Source: Phormidium tanganyikae FI6-MK23 (GTDB lineage Bacteria; Cyanobacteriota; Cyanobacteriia; Leptolyngbyales; Leptolyngbyaceae). From it: 64,000 nucleotides of DNA. This document shows, piece by piece, positions 26,684 to 36,582 of the stretch (positions are counted from its first letter, which is position 1; the number at the start of each line of letters is the position of its first letter). Position numbers and translations under genes: made by a program. Under the pieces are notes generated by a model. That model saw only the letters and a list, made by a program, of their open reading frames with translations, was not told where the DNA came from and did no database searches. The DNA is taken from assembly GCA_019359175.1 (NCBI GenBank), contig JAHHHU010000009.1:1-64000 (forward strand), read 5' to 3'.

Positions 26684-29600
26684 ATGAGCGGCAATCACGT
26701 TATTTTTATTCATCCGGATGGAACTAGCCCATCTACCTATGCAGCAGCCCGATTTCAAAGCTTAGGCCCCGACGGACGACTGAACTGGGACACCCTCGAT
26801 CGTTCTGCTGTGTATCTCGGTCACATGCAAGACCAAATCACCGGAACCTCAAATGCAGGTGCGGTAACTCATGCAACCGGAACGAAAGTGTATGCCGAAT
26901 CGTTTGGGCTGAATCGAGACGGAACGCCTGTGCAGTCGGCATCCGGCAATACTGGAAAAACGATCGTACAAGAAGCGATCGCAGCAAATAAAGTGACTGC
27001 CTTGGTGCAATCAGGCTTTTTGGCAGAACCTGGAACGGCGGCGTTTGTGGCGCAGGTGGGCGAAATTACGCTCAATGGAGAACGGATTGCACCGCGTCGT
27101 CGGGTAGCTGACATTACCAAAGCGGTGATCGAATCGGGAGTCGATTTCATCCTAGGCGGCGGCGAACTGCATATGCTGCCTGTGGGAACGAATGGATTTC
27201 ACGAAACAGCGACACAGCTCGATGCACGCAGTACGGGCGTGTTGGATCGTCCGAAAGAGAATTTGATCGAACTGGCAAAATCGCGTGGCTACACGGTGGT
27301 TTACACCAAAGATCAACTGTTTGATTTGCTCAAACTTCCTAATCCACCGCAGAAAGTTTTAGGGGTGTTCGCAGCGTTTCATACGTTTAACGATCGACCC
27401 GAAGAAATTCTCAAACTCGGTCAATCGGATGCAACGCCGCTCTACGTTCCAACTGCTCCAACCTCAGCCGAGATGCTAGAGGTGACGCAGAAACTAGCCG
27501 AAAAACATCCGAATTTCAATAACGGATCGATCACGGTTTTTGAAGAAGAAGGAACCGATAACTTTGGAAATGTCAACAATGCTGCCGGGACGATCGAAGC
27601 GGTTCTCAGAGCCGATGCCGCGATCGGGGTTGCTCAAAAATTTCTCGATCGTAATCCCAACACCTTGATCATCACTGCCGCTGATAGCGAGGGGGGCGGC
27701 TTACAAGTTCGAGACACTCGCGCCAATCAGCCTGTGGGAACGATCGCCGTTAATCCGACAACGAATACGGAGCGACAGAATCCGCTCGATGGACAAACCG
27801 GAACGAATACTCAGCCATTTGTGGCGGCTCCGGATGCCAGTGGAGATCGCTTTCCGTTCTCGGTCGGTTGGGTGGGAACTCCGGACTTTGCAGGCTCGAT
27901 CGTTTCTAAAGCGAGTGGATTGAATGCGGATAAATTGCCTTCAACGATCGACAACACGGGCATTTATGAATTGATGTATGAAACACTATTCAACACAGAA
28001 CTGCCGTCGAGAGTTGAACCTTTGACCAAGGCTCCTGCTGCCACGCGCGATATGGGAAACGTGATTTTCATTCACCCGGATGGAGCTAGCCCCTCGTACT
28101 ACATGGCATTGCGAAACATCGATAAAGGTCCTGACGGTCGCACCAATTGGGACATGATGAGCAATGCCGGGGTGTACCTCGGACATATGGAAGACCAACT
28201 CACCGGAACTTCCAATGCGGGCGCGGTCATTCACGCCACCGGAACGAAAGTGTTTGCCGAATCGTTTGGATTGAACAAGAACAATCAGCCCGTGATTCCG
28301 CTGTCTGGCAGAGTCGGCAAAACGATTTTAGACGAAGCGATCGAGTCTGGAAAAGCAACGGCGTTGATTCAGTCCGGTCACATTGGCGAACCTGGAAGCG
28401 CCGCATTTGCCGCGAAGACAACGAATCGTGTCGGGAATGACATTCGAGCGCGAGACAAAACAGCCGAAATTGCAGAACAAGTGATTCGCTCTGGAACGAA
28501 TGTGATTTTGGGTGGCGGTGAAGTCTATCTATTACCGAAAGGAACGACTGGATTTCATGTCACGGCTAAGATTGATGCCGAATTTGATGATCCCGCCGAT
28601 CGTCCAAGTACAAATCTAATCGACTTGGCGAAATCGCTCGGTTACACCGTGGTTTACACCGAAGATCAGCTCAGCGCTGTAGTGAGTGGAGCTAATCCGC
28701 CCGAAAAGCTACTGGGTGTATTCGCCGCGAATCATACCTTTGACGATTGCTCAGAAGAAGCATTAGGACTCAACACCGCGAATCCACTGCCGCTCTATGT
28801 CGCGACAGCTCCCACAGTTGCAGAAATGCTCGAAGCTGCACTAAAAATCATCAAACGCGATCCCGATGGTTTCTTTGCGGTTGTGGAAGAAGAAGGAACG
28901 GACAACTTTGGCAACAATAACAATGCGGTGGGCGCGATCGAGGGAGTTCGACGTGCAGATGCCGCGATCGGTGTTGCAACGGACTATGTGCGATCGCAAG
29001 ATCCAAACACCTTGGTACTCACTGCCGCAGATAGTGAAGCAGGCGGATTGCAGGTCACGCAGTTTAATCCGTTTACTCGTCCTGCTGGAAATGCCATTAC
29101 GACCCCCGCTCTTCAAAACACTGAACCCGCTGTTCCGTTTATCAATGTCAATCCAATGACCACAAATACGGCTCGCAACTTCCTGGATGGCATCAATGGC
29201 AGTACCGGAAGTCCTGATGCTCCGTGGCGACCGTTTCCCTCAGCGAATAGCTTAGATGGCAACTTAGGCAACTTTGCAGTCGGTTGGGTCGGAACTCCAG
29301 ACTTCCCTGGCAGCATCGTTTCCAAAGCATTTGGAATGAACGCAGATCAGCTACCGAGTACATTGGACAACACTGAGATTTATCGTTTGATGTACCAAAC
29401 CTTATTCGGTGTGCGCTTCTCGAACCTTGCGAATCATGCAGATGGACAGAAGACTGCAACGGTTGAACAAGGTGAGGGAATTCTCGCTTCTGTGAATTTC
29501 ACGGGCATTGGGCGCGGGGTTGATCCTTCCCTAGGGACGATCGCTGAAGCAGATACGATTCGATTCGTCGGCGAGGATCTCAGCGCTCAAAACATGATTT

Positions 29601-30253
29601 TGACGCAGGTTGGAAATGATTTGGCGATCGCATTTGAGGGTGTTGCTAACACGGGCGCGATCATTCGCGACTTTAAGCTAGAGAATCTAGACAACCTCAC
29701 CAAAGCCACAGGCGCATCGGTGAACTTTGCCAATATCGAATTTAGCGATTCTGGCATTACCGATAGCTTTGATGTGTTCAATGCCGATTCTGTTGCCAAG
29801 GTTGTGTTCAATCGCAATACGGTGACGTTCCTGAATGATTTGGATAACGGGGTTTCTGGTTTTGATCAATCCGACGACGTGATCAATGGTCAAGGTGGAA
29901 ACGATCGCTTATTCGGTCTGAGCGGAAACGATCTACTGCGCGGCGATGCGGGCAACGACATTCTAGATGGCGGACGGGGACGCGATATTCTCATCGGCGG
30001 ATTTGGAGCGGATCGATTTGTGCTGGCTGAGAATTCGGGAACCGATACGATTCGAGATCTGAACTTGGCAGAAGGCGATCGTATTGCGCTTTCGGGTGGC
30101 TTGACGTTCGGGAAGCTTTCTCTAGTTCAAGGCACAGGCGCGGATGTCGATAGCGTTCTGGTACGAGTTGGAACTACGAATGAACTGTTAGCGATCGTGA
30201 ATGGTATTCAGACGAGTAGCTTAACGAGCGGGGCGTTTACGTTGTTGGCGTAA
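26684..30253 (+). CDS. Alkaline phosphatase with two tandem phosphatase domains and RTX repeats
   Basis: The 1189-residue protein contains two homologous alkaline-phosphatase-like domains (about 1-450 and 455-915). Both start V-IFIHPDG-SPS-Y and share GTSNAGAV-HATGTK, with the serine in the nucleophile position, and VVEEEGTDNFGN-NNA or a close variant. A linker follows, then Ca-binding RTX nonapeptides (GGNDRLFGLSGNDLLRGDAG, about 1068-1105) and a C-terminal FVLAENSGTDTIRDLN type region. There is no N-terminal signal peptide. RTX repeats plus a C-terminal secretion region suggest type I export (family knowledge). It probably releases phosphate from organic esters outside the cell when phosphate is scarce. 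Confidence 0.88.
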   Translation: MSGNHVIFIHPDGTSPSTYAAARFQSLGPDGRLNWDTLDRSAVYLGHMQDQITGTSNAGAVTHATGTKVYAESFGLNRDGTPVQSASGNTGKTIVQEAIAANKVTALVQSGFLAEPGTAAFVAQVGEITLNGERIAPRRRVADITKAVIESGVDFILGGGELHMLPVGTNGFHETATQLDARSTGVLDRPKENLIELAKSRGYTVVYTKDQLFDLLKLPNPPQKVLGVFAAFHTFNDRPEEILKLGQSDATPLYVPTAPTSAEMLEVTQKLAEKHPNFNNGSITVFEEEGTDNFGNVNNAAGTIEAVLRADAAIGVAQKFLDRNPNTLIITAADSEGGGLQVRDTRANQPVGTIAVNPTTNTERQNPLDGQTGTNTQPFVAAPDASGDRFPFSVGWVGTPDFAGSIVSKASGLNADKLPSTIDNTGIYELMYETLFNTELPSRVEPLTKAPAATRDMGNVIFIHPDGASPSYYMALRNIDKGPDGRTNWDMMSNAGVYLGHMEDQLTGTSNAGAVIHATGTKVFAESFGLNKNNQPVIPLSGRVGKTILDEAIESGKATALIQSGHIGEPGSAAFAAKTTNRVGNDIRARDKTAEIAEQVIRSGTNVILGGGEVYLLPKGTTGFHVTAKIDAEFDDPADRPSTNLIDLAKSLGYTVVYTEDQLSAVVSGANPPEKLLGVFAANHTFDDCSEEALGLNTANPLPLYVATAPTVAEMLEAALKIIKRDPDGFFAVVEEEGTDNFGNNNNAVGAIEGVRRADAAIGVATDYVRSQDPNTLVLTAADSEAGGLQVTQFNPFTRPAGNAITTPALQNTEPAVPFINVNPMTTNTARNFLDGINGSTGSPDAPWRPFPSANSLDGNLGNFAVGWVGTPDFPGSIVSKAFGMNADQLPSTLDNTEIYRLMYQTLFGVRFSNLANHADGQKTATVEQGEGILASVNFTGIGRGVDPSLGTIAEADTIRFVGEDLSAQNMILTQVGNDLAIAFEGVANTGAIIRDFKLENLDNLTKATGASVNFANIEFSDSGITDSFDVFNADSVAKVVFNRNTVTFLNDLDNGVSGFDQSDDVINGQGGNDRLFGLSGNDLLRGDAGNDILDGGRGRDILIGGFGADRFVLAENSGTDTIRDLNLAEGDRIALSGGLTFGKLSLVQGTGADVDSVLVRVGTTNELLAIVNGIQTSSLTSGAFTLLA

Positions 30254-30262
30254 CATTCTGAA

Positions 30263-30509
30263 TCCCTCTCCCAAATTCCTGTTTTATTGGAAACTACCGT
30301 GTACACATAAGTCGTTGGTCGCTCCGTTTGGGTCGGCTTCAGCCCCCTAAATCCCCCATTCTGGGGGGCTTTGAACCTAAGAAATTTCTTGAGGTTCTGG
30401 AAAGCTCTCGATTTCAAAGTCCCCCAGAATGGGGGATTTAGGGGGCGAAGATCTCAGCAATGACCGATCAAGAGACTTGTGTGTATACGGTAGTTTACTG
30501 GGAGAGGGA
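30263..30509. mobile_element. MITE-like palindromic repeat, copy 3, nested in a larger inverted repeat
   Basis: The core (30344-30446) has the same GCCCCCTAAATCCCCC termini as copies 1 and 2. Outside it, ACTACCGT-TACACA-AAGTC and its inverse GACTTGTGTGTATACGGTAGT form imperfect outer arms (from 30294 and to 30496). TCCCTCTCCCA (30263-30273) is also inverted at 30499-30509. The whole unit is about 247 bp and fills the 340-base gap between the phosphatase and the P-type ATPase gene; nothing else is seen there. Confidence 0.7.
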
Positions 30510-30593
30510 CTTCACAAATCGAAAGATGATTTTGCCGAAGGGAAAGCAGTGACTATGATATTAAACATCCTCTGATTTAGCCCCTTCTCATTC

Positions 30594-33008
30594 ATGGCAA
30601 CGCTACCCGGATTAAGCGATCGAGAAGTCCGCGATCGACAGTTAGCAGGCGAAACGAATAACGCCAAATTGCCGACAAGTCGATCGTATGCTCGAATTTT
30701 GCAGGAAAATTTGCTTACGTTTGTCAATGCCGTTTTCTTTGCGATTAGCGGCGTTTTTATCTTGCTGCGTCGTCCGAGTGATGCGATCTTTGTTGCCGTT
30801 GTGATTTTCAGCGGCGTGGTGATTGGCATCGTTCAAGAGATTTGGGCAAAGCAGAAACTCGATGAGATTGCGCTGTTGTCGCGTCCTCATGCCACCGTGA
30901 TTCGCAACGGCGAAGAGATCAATATTGACCCGTGTGAGATCGTTTTAGGCGATACATTGGTGCTGCGTCCAGGTGATCAGGTTTTGGTCGATGGGCAGAT
31001 TGTCGGAGAGGGACGAGTTGAAATCGATGAGTCACTGTTAACTGGGGAATCCGATTTAATCGCGAAAGTTGCAGAAAAGCCTGTGTATTCAGGAAGTTTC
31101 TGTGTGAGCGGGATCGCGTGTTATGAGGCGCAAAAAGTGGGAGCGGATACCGTCGCGTATCAGCTAACGATGGGAGCGCGGGAATTTCGGCAAGTTTATA
31201 CCCCACTGCAAGCTGAGATTAATTTAATTATTCGGATTCTATTGTTATTAGCATCATTCTTATGGTTGCTGATTGGAATCAGTTTTGTGAGCCGATCGCA
31301 AACCTTGAATGAAGTTGTGCAACGCGCGGCTGTGATCGCTGGATTGATTCCTGCTGGATTGCTTTTAGCGATTACACTTTCGTATGCGATGGGATCGATT
31401 CGGATGTTGGGGCAAAATGTTCTGATTCAGCAAACGAATGCGGTTGAATCGTTGAGCAATGTCGATGTGTTGTGTTTAGACAAAACGGGAACGCTGACCA
31501 CAAACCAGATCGAGCTACATTCGATTTATCCGATCGACATCTCAGAAACCGAATTACGATCGCAATTAGGTAATTTCGCCGCCAGTACCCAAGCCGGAAA
31601 TCGTACCAGTGAAGCCCTTCTAATCGGGTGCAGTGGATATGCGAAACCGATTCAGAATGAAATTTCGTTTTCATCGGCTCGGAAATGGAGCGCGATCGAG
31701 TTTGCCGATCAGCCTGGAACTTATGTTTTGGGCGCACCGGAAATTCTGATGAAATCGTCGAAATTGGACGGTGAGATTTTGGAATATATCGATCGACAAG
31801 TGAATCAAGGCTTTCGAGTTGTTCTATTTGCACATACGCCAAAGTCGATCGAGTCTTCTACCCTTCCAGAATTAACCCCGCTTGGGATTCTTTGTTTCTC
31901 TGATCAGCTTCGACCTTCTGCCCGTGAAACGCTGCAAGGATTCGCCAAAGCAGGTATCACGCTGAAAATCATCTCTGGTGACAATCCACAAACGGTCGCA
32001 GCCTTGGCAAGACAGGCGGAATTTAGTGATGAGATTCGGGTGATTTCGGGTGCAGAACTGGCGCAAATGGATCAAGCGCAATTTGTTCAAGCGGCTCGAA
32101 ATTACAATGTGTTCGGACGCATTACACCGCAGCAAAAAGCGCAACTTGTTCGGAGTTTACGCAGTTCTGGTCATTACGTAGCGATGACCGGAGATGGCGT
32201 AAATGATGTGCTGTCTTTGAAGCAGGCGAATCTTGGAATCGCGATGGAGAGCGGCAGTAAGGCGACTCGCAGCATTGCCGATATTGTTTTACTAAATGAT
32301 TCCTTTGAAGCGTTGCCGCATACTTTTCTAGAAGGACAACGGATTCAGAATGGGATTCGCGATGTCGTTAAATTATTCATGGTGAGACTGTGCTGCGTTG
32401 CGTTGCTGATTTTTGCGATCGCAATTGTCTCCGACAGTTTCCCACTCTTAAATAAACACAGTGCCGTCGTGACTCTAATCGGTGTCGGAATTCCAACGAC
32501 GTTCATCCCAATCTGGGCACAACCCGGAGAACCACAGAAAAGCAGCTTAGTACGATCGATGCTGCATTTCGTCGTGCCTGCCACGATTACAATCACGCTA
32601 GTATCGCTCACAGTGTATCTATTCTATTTAGTCAGCGCTGCTTTAGATTTACCTCCTAACGTTGGCTTAATTGGAATCGAATTTAATATTCCTCGAACTG
32701 CATTAGTGACAATTTTAGTGTTCTGCGAACTATTGCTGATTCCGTTTCTCAAACCCCCTACAAATGCTTGGACAGGTGGAGAACCGTTGAGCGGAGATTG
32801 GCGATATACGATCGTTGCTGTTGCTCTTCTCATCGTGTATTTGCTAATCCTTGCGATTCCGCCGCTGCGAGTCTTTTTTGAACTCTCTCCGCTCAGCTTG
32901 CAAGACTGCCTCTTTTTAGGATTGGTTGCGTTAGAGTGGGCGTTAATCCTTCGATTAGCGTGGCGGACTCGATTTCTCGATCGCTTTTTAGGCGTAGATT
33001 TGGAGTAG
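30594..33008 (+). CDS. P-type cation ATPase, CtpE-like
   Basis: The 804-residue P-type ATPase has the phosphorylation motif CLDKTGTLT (Asp 296), the actuator loop DESLLTGESD, and the hinge TGDGVNDVLSLKQANLGIAM. The metal-site helix before the phosphorylation domain reads GLIPAGLLLAITL, a P-x-GL variant without the CPC of heavy-metal pumps. Overall it resembles the CtpE-like group of small type II-like ATPases, some of which transport calcium; the ion here is an inference. No N-terminal metal-binding domain is present. It is followed after five bases by a small membrane protein gene that may be its operon partner. Confidence 0.82.
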   Translation: MATLPGLSDREVRDRQLAGETNNAKLPTSRSYARILQENLLTFVNAVFFAISGVFILLRRPSDAIFVAVVIFSGVVIGIVQEIWAKQKLDEIALLSRPHATVIRNGEEINIDPCEIVLGDTLVLRPGDQVLVDGQIVGEGRVEIDESLLTGESDLIAKVAEKPVYSGSFCVSGIACYEAQKVGADTVAYQLTMGAREFRQVYTPLQAEINLIIRILLLLASFLWLLIGISFVSRSQTLNEVVQRAAVIAGLIPAGLLLAITLSYAMGSIRMLGQNVLIQQTNAVESLSNVDVLCLDKTGTLTTNQIELHSIYPIDISETELRSQLGNFAASTQAGNRTSEALLIGCSGYAKPIQNEISFSSARKWSAIEFADQPGTYVLGAPEILMKSSKLDGEILEYIDRQVNQGFRVVLFAHTPKSIESSTLPELTPLGILCFSDQLRPSARETLQGFAKAGITLKIISGDNPQTVAALARQAEFSDEIRVISGAELAQMDQAQFVQAARNYNVFGRITPQQKAQLVRSLRSSGHYVAMTGDGVNDVLSLKQANLGIAMESGSKATRSIADIVLLNDSFEALPHTFLEGQRIQNGIRDVVKLFMVRLCCVALLIFAIAIVSDSFPLLNKHSAVVTLIGVGIPTTFIPIWAQPGEPQKSSLVRSMLHFVVPATITITLVSLTVYLFYLVSAALDLPPNVGLIGIEFNIPRTALVTILVFCELLLIPFLKPPTNAWTGGEPLSGDWRYTIVAVALLIVYLLILAIPPLRVFFELSPLSLQDCLFLGLVALEWALILRLAWRTRFLDRFLGVDLE

Positions 33009-33013
33009 AGAAG

Positions 33014-33628
33014 ATGAGAGAACTACCGTCTAGAATTCCACAATACAAAGTCTCAGTTTGGGAAACGGTTGCAGTCGTATTGGGCGCGATCGCGACGTTG
33101 GGAGTCGGTTTAACCGGATTGGCGATGAAGTTTCTCAGCAACGCCGCGACTCCACAACGCGCAGAAGCGATCTCCAGCAACATTATGAGCTACAAACTGC
33201 CAGGAGACTCTCAAGGCTTGCTCGGTGTCAATATCGCAGGCGCAAAAGTGGCATTAGTCGCGAGTGAAGGCGATGAACCCGATATTCAGTTACTCATGGC
33301 GCGGGTTCCGGTGGATCAAGAATCGGGACAACGACGCATCGATCGGATTCTAGACAGCATTGCACTCGGAGCCGACGAGGAAGAACTCAAAATCGAATCT
33401 GTGCGGGCAGAGAATCGGAATCTGTGCGGGCAAATGACAGGCGTTACAGTTCGCGAAGGCTTGCTAAAATATCCAGATTCGCCAGAGAAAGCGACAGTGA
33501 TTTATCGGGCAGGTGTAGTTTTGGGCGACAGCCGGTATGTGGTGAACTTGCTAGCAAATGATGAGAATATTGATGCAGCAAGAAAGAAAGCAATTGGGGT
33601 ATTTAATTCGCTGCAATGTCGGCGGTGA
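33014..33628 (+). CDS. Membrane-anchored protein of unknown function
   Basis: The 204-residue protein starts at MRELPSRIPQYK, five bases after the ATPase stop, with GGAG just upstream in the ATPase 3' end. One N-terminal membrane helix (about 15-40, VAVVLGAIATLGVGLTGLAM) is followed by a soluble alpha/beta domain (about 55-204). I do not recognise a named family. The spacing suggests co-expression with the P-type ATPase. A longer frame from 32936 overlaps the ATPase and is less likely. Confidence 0.7.
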   Translation: MRELPSRIPQYKVSVWETVAVVLGAIATLGVGLTGLAMKFLSNAATPQRAEAISSNIMSYKLPGDSQGLLGVNIAGAKVALVASEGDEPDIQLLMARVPVDQESGQRRIDRILDSIALGADEEELKIESVRAENRNLCGQMTGVTVREGLLKYPDSPEKATVIYRAGVVLGDSRYVVNLLANDENIDAARKKAIGVFNSLQCRR

Positions 33629-33682
33629 AGAAATTTTCGCGCAGCGTAAGATCGACAAATTCAGATCTTTTTCAAGTGATTT

Positions 33683-35413
33683 ATGATTCGTGCGTTCCGG
33701 CTTTCGCGCAAAATCTCTATTCTGTTGGCGATCGTATCGTTCATGGTGGCGATCGCATCTCATCCGCTCTCAGAGTCGATCGCTTCCGCCAAATCCAATT
33801 GGATCAATAGAAGCAACGAATATACGAATCTGTTGATCAAAGCTGGATCAGAGTCAAATTGCACAGATCAATCAACACTCAGTGAATCGCTGCTAAAGCT
33901 CGATTCAAATTACGTACAATGCTACGAGAAGAACTTAAACAATACGATTCAGACACTTCAGACAAAGCTAAATCAAGAAACTGATCCATCGGTCAAAATC
34001 GATCTTGAAATCCTAATCGCATCAGCAAACGAAGAACTACGATCGAATCAACTCGATCGACAATACCGCTTACCTTATGTGAATTTGGCAAGGGAAATCA
34101 ATCGCAGCATCGGTGATCTCAATTCGCGAGATTTGAACAAACGATTGAAGCGACTCAGCGGAGAAGAAACGGGCACGACCTCGATCGCGACCCTTGCCAC
34201 TCAGAAAATGCGCGAAGCATTAACGCGATCGAACATTTTCTTCCCCGAACGATCGCAGCTTGAGAAAGACCTCGCAAATACATCTCCTCAGTTAGAACAG
34301 ATCAAACAACGCAGCGAGAAACGCCAGATTGATCCGTCGAGTTACACCAAACTCAAAGCACAATTAACTGAATATACGAATTTCGTTCGACAAGAGATCT
34401 TACCGAAAGCGCGATCGAGTTTTCGATTACCGACCGAACTTTATGCAGAAGAACTGGCAGAAAGAGGAGTCGAGATCTCGATCGATCAACTGCTCCAAGA
34501 TGCCCACACTGCTTTTACAAATATTCAGCAGGAAATGAACGCGCTTGCGCCTCAAATCGCCAAGCAGAAAGGCTTTCAGGCGAAAGATTATCGAGACGTG
34601 ATTCGCGCACTCAAACAAGAACAATTACCGACTGATCAAGTTCTGCCACACTATCAGAAACGCCAAAAAGAAATCGAAGCGATTATCCAGCGCGAAAAAT
34701 TAGTCACACTCCCAAAACGCCCGTTAACGATTCGCCTGACTAGCGATCGAGAAAACACAAACTTTCCCGTCCCGCAATACTACGCACCCAAACCCTCTAG
34801 CAAAAGCGCGGGTGTCTTCATTATCCCGATCCTAAAACCGGACACTCAACCCCGCACCTACAACGATTTCACCTATCCCGCCGTTTCCTGGACACTTACC
34901 GCACACGAAGGCAGACCCGGACACGACCTTCAGTTCACCACAATTCAAGACAAGGGCATTTCCGATGCCCGATCGAAGTTCGGCTACAATCCTGCTAACC
35001 ACGAAGGCTGGGCGCTTTATGCCGAAGCAATCACGCTGCCATTTATGCCGATCGAAGGACAATTTATCTCGCTGCAATTTCAACTCTTGCGGGCGGCTCG
35101 TGCCTTTTTGGAACCCGAATTACATTTAGGCAAAATCTCGATCGATCAAGCTCTGCGCGTTCTGACTGAAGATGCAGGCTATTCGAGCTTCTTTGCTGGA
35201 CAGGAGATCGATCGCTACACCGTGAGACTTTCAGGACACGCGCCCTCCTACTTCTACGGCTACCAACGCCTGATGCAACTCCGCAAAGAAGTCGAACAAC
35301 AACTCGGTCAGAAATTTGATCAGCAAAAATTTCACGATTTCATCTTGACCCAAGGATTTATGCCGCAGCGATTGTTGCGTCAAGCGGTGCTAGAACAATT
35401 CGTTAACTCGTAG
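33683..35413 (+). CDS. DUF885-family putative metallopeptidase, exported
   Basis: The 576-residue protein has an N-terminal hydrophobic signal segment (SRKISILLAIVSFMVAIA). The DUF885 signature is TAHEGRPGHDLQFT near residue 405, a HExxxGH-type zinc motif, with HEGWALYAE about 25 residues later. The rest is helical with repeated charged helices (EELAERGVEISIDQLLQD). DUF885 proteins are predicted zinc peptidases of uncharacterised specificity. The signal sequence puts it in the periplasm or outside. Confidence 0.85.
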   Translation: MIRAFRLSRKISILLAIVSFMVAIASHPLSESIASAKSNWINRSNEYTNLLIKAGSESNCTDQSTLSESLLKLDSNYVQCYEKNLNNTIQTLQTKLNQETDPSVKIDLEILIASANEELRSNQLDRQYRLPYVNLAREINRSIGDLNSRDLNKRLKRLSGEETGTTSIATLATQKMREALTRSNIFFPERSQLEKDLANTSPQLEQIKQRSEKRQIDPSSYTKLKAQLTEYTNFVRQEILPKARSSFRLPTELYAEELAERGVEISIDQLLQDAHTAFTNIQQEMNALAPQIAKQKGFQAKDYRDVIRALKQEQLPTDQVLPHYQKRQKEIEAIIQREKLVTLPKRPLTIRLTSDRENTNFPVPQYYAPKPSSKSAGVFIIPILKPDTQPRTYNDFTYPAVSWTLTAHEGRPGHDLQFTTIQDKGISDARSKFGYNPANHEGWALYAEAITLPFMPIEGQFISLQFQLLRAARAFLEPELHLGKISIDQALRVLTEDAGYSSFFAGQEIDRYTVRLSGHAPSYFYGYQRLMQLRKEVEQQLGQKFDQQKFHDFILTQGFMPQRLLRQAVLEQFVNS

Positions 35414-35585
35414 ATCATTGCATTGGGTGACTTGATCGGAGGAGGCTCCAACAATTTGCGCTCTCTATACTGAAGACACCGAAAACGAACGAAGCAAGTC
35501 TACCGCATTGGAACTTCTCCACCAGAGCGTGAAACAACCTCTTTGAAGCTGAACAAAAATCTCAAGCAATTGCATACACCTCTCT

Positions 35586-35613
35586 AGCAGTGACATCATG
35601 TCGCTGCTTTTTT
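35586..35613 (+). terminator. Rho-independent terminator, perhaps of a small RNA
   Basis: AGCAGTGAC and GTCGCTGCT pair (one G-U) around ATCAT, followed by a run of T. It is 170 bases beyond the DUF885 stop. A TATACT -10-like element at 35466-35471 would allow a separate transcript of about 140 bases ending here. Confidence 0.65.
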
Positions 35614-35671
35614 CTTCACTTTGCAGATTGGGCATACTAGACGAGTGCGTTCTGTCTCCCCCGATCGCGTA

Positions 35672-36442
35672 ATGTCTAATCCTCTACAATCTGACTCGAT
35701 CGAGAATATTCTGCAAAAGCTACCCCCAGAAGCAAAATCATGGGCGGAAAGTTTGCCTTGGAATCAACGCCGCTACGTGCTGTCTCTCTGCCATTTGCTT
35801 TGTGCTGCTTCGCCGGATGTTCAGGCTGAATTTTTAGATGAATACACCGCAAATGGACTGATCTCCAAACTGATCGAAAACCACGAAATCAGACAGAAAG
35901 TTAAGCTCAATCTAGACCGATTTCAAATCACAACCGAACTGACTGAAAACGTTCTGAGAAGCTATATCCGTCAGTTCTATATCCACTCCGCTCAAGATTC
36001 GAGGCGAAAACCCGACTTAATCTTAGAATCTGCGTTGCGTGTCGTCGCCAGCACCGAAGAGAGAAATCATATTTTGAATTACGTTCTAGGCTTTGAAATC
36101 ATTAAAGTCTTATTTCGGATGAGTTGGCTGCAACACGAACGCCTGTATCGACTCCAGCGCAATCAAGAAGAGTTCATCACGCTCTATCTCAAGCCGATTC
36201 AGCAAACCCATCGACTCAACCAAATTATTGTGCCGAAAGATCAAAAACTGTTCTTTGCACGTCGAGATTACTACGTTCAGCAACCCGATATTTCTGAGAA
36301 GAAATTAGTTGCACTCGCGATCGCAACATTCACAACCGAAGTGATCAGTAGCTTCGGCTTCTCTGTGATTCGCCACCCAGATGCGATCGCGTTTGATCAC
36401 GATTATATTTTCGATGTCGATGTCGAAGCTGCCTTTCAGTGA
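35672..36442 (+). CDS. Conserved cyanobacterial protein, unknown function
   Basis: The frame has 256 residues if it begins at [13 protein letters not shown] (35672); a start at 35621 adds a basic, less likely extension. The protein is helical and soluble, with a conserved-looking block [20 protein letters not shown] at about 22-41 and [17 protein letters not shown] near residue 95. I recall cyanobacterial homologs labelled 'cobyrinic acid a,c-diamide synthase', but I see no P-loop or glutamine-amidotransferase motif to support that name. It precedes the tRNA-Ser gene by about 50 bases. Confidence 0.7.
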   Translation: MSNPLQSDSIENILQKLPPEAKSWAESLPWNQRRYVLSLCHLLCAASPDVQAEFLDEYTANGLISKLIENHEIRQKVKLNLDRFQITTELTENVLRSYIRQFYIHSAQDSRRKPDLILESALRVVASTEERNHILNYVLGFEIIKVLFRMSWLQHERLYRLQRNQEEFITLYLKPIQQTHRLNQIIVPKDQKLFFARRDYYVQQPDISEKKLVALAIATFTTEVISSFGFSVIRHPDAIAFDHDYIFDVDVEAAFQ

Positions 36443-36493
36443 GATTTAGCGATCTCATTTGCGCCGAACTGAGTTAAAATCATGCAAGTGCCT

Positions 36494-36578
36494 GGAGAGG
36501 TGGCAGAGTGGTCGATAGCGTTCGACTTGAAATCGAATGAACCGAAAGGTTCCGTGGGTTCGAATCCCACCCTCTCCG
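36494..36578 (+). tRNA. tRNA-Ser (anticodon TGA)
   Basis: The acceptor stem is GGAGAGG/CCTCTCC with discriminator G. The anticodon loop CTTGAAA gives anticodon TGA for serine. A variable arm (CCGAAAGG) and the T-loop GGTTCGAATCC are present, so it is a class II tRNA of 85 bases. CCA is not encoded. Confidence 0.95.
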
Positions 36579-36582
36579 TTCT

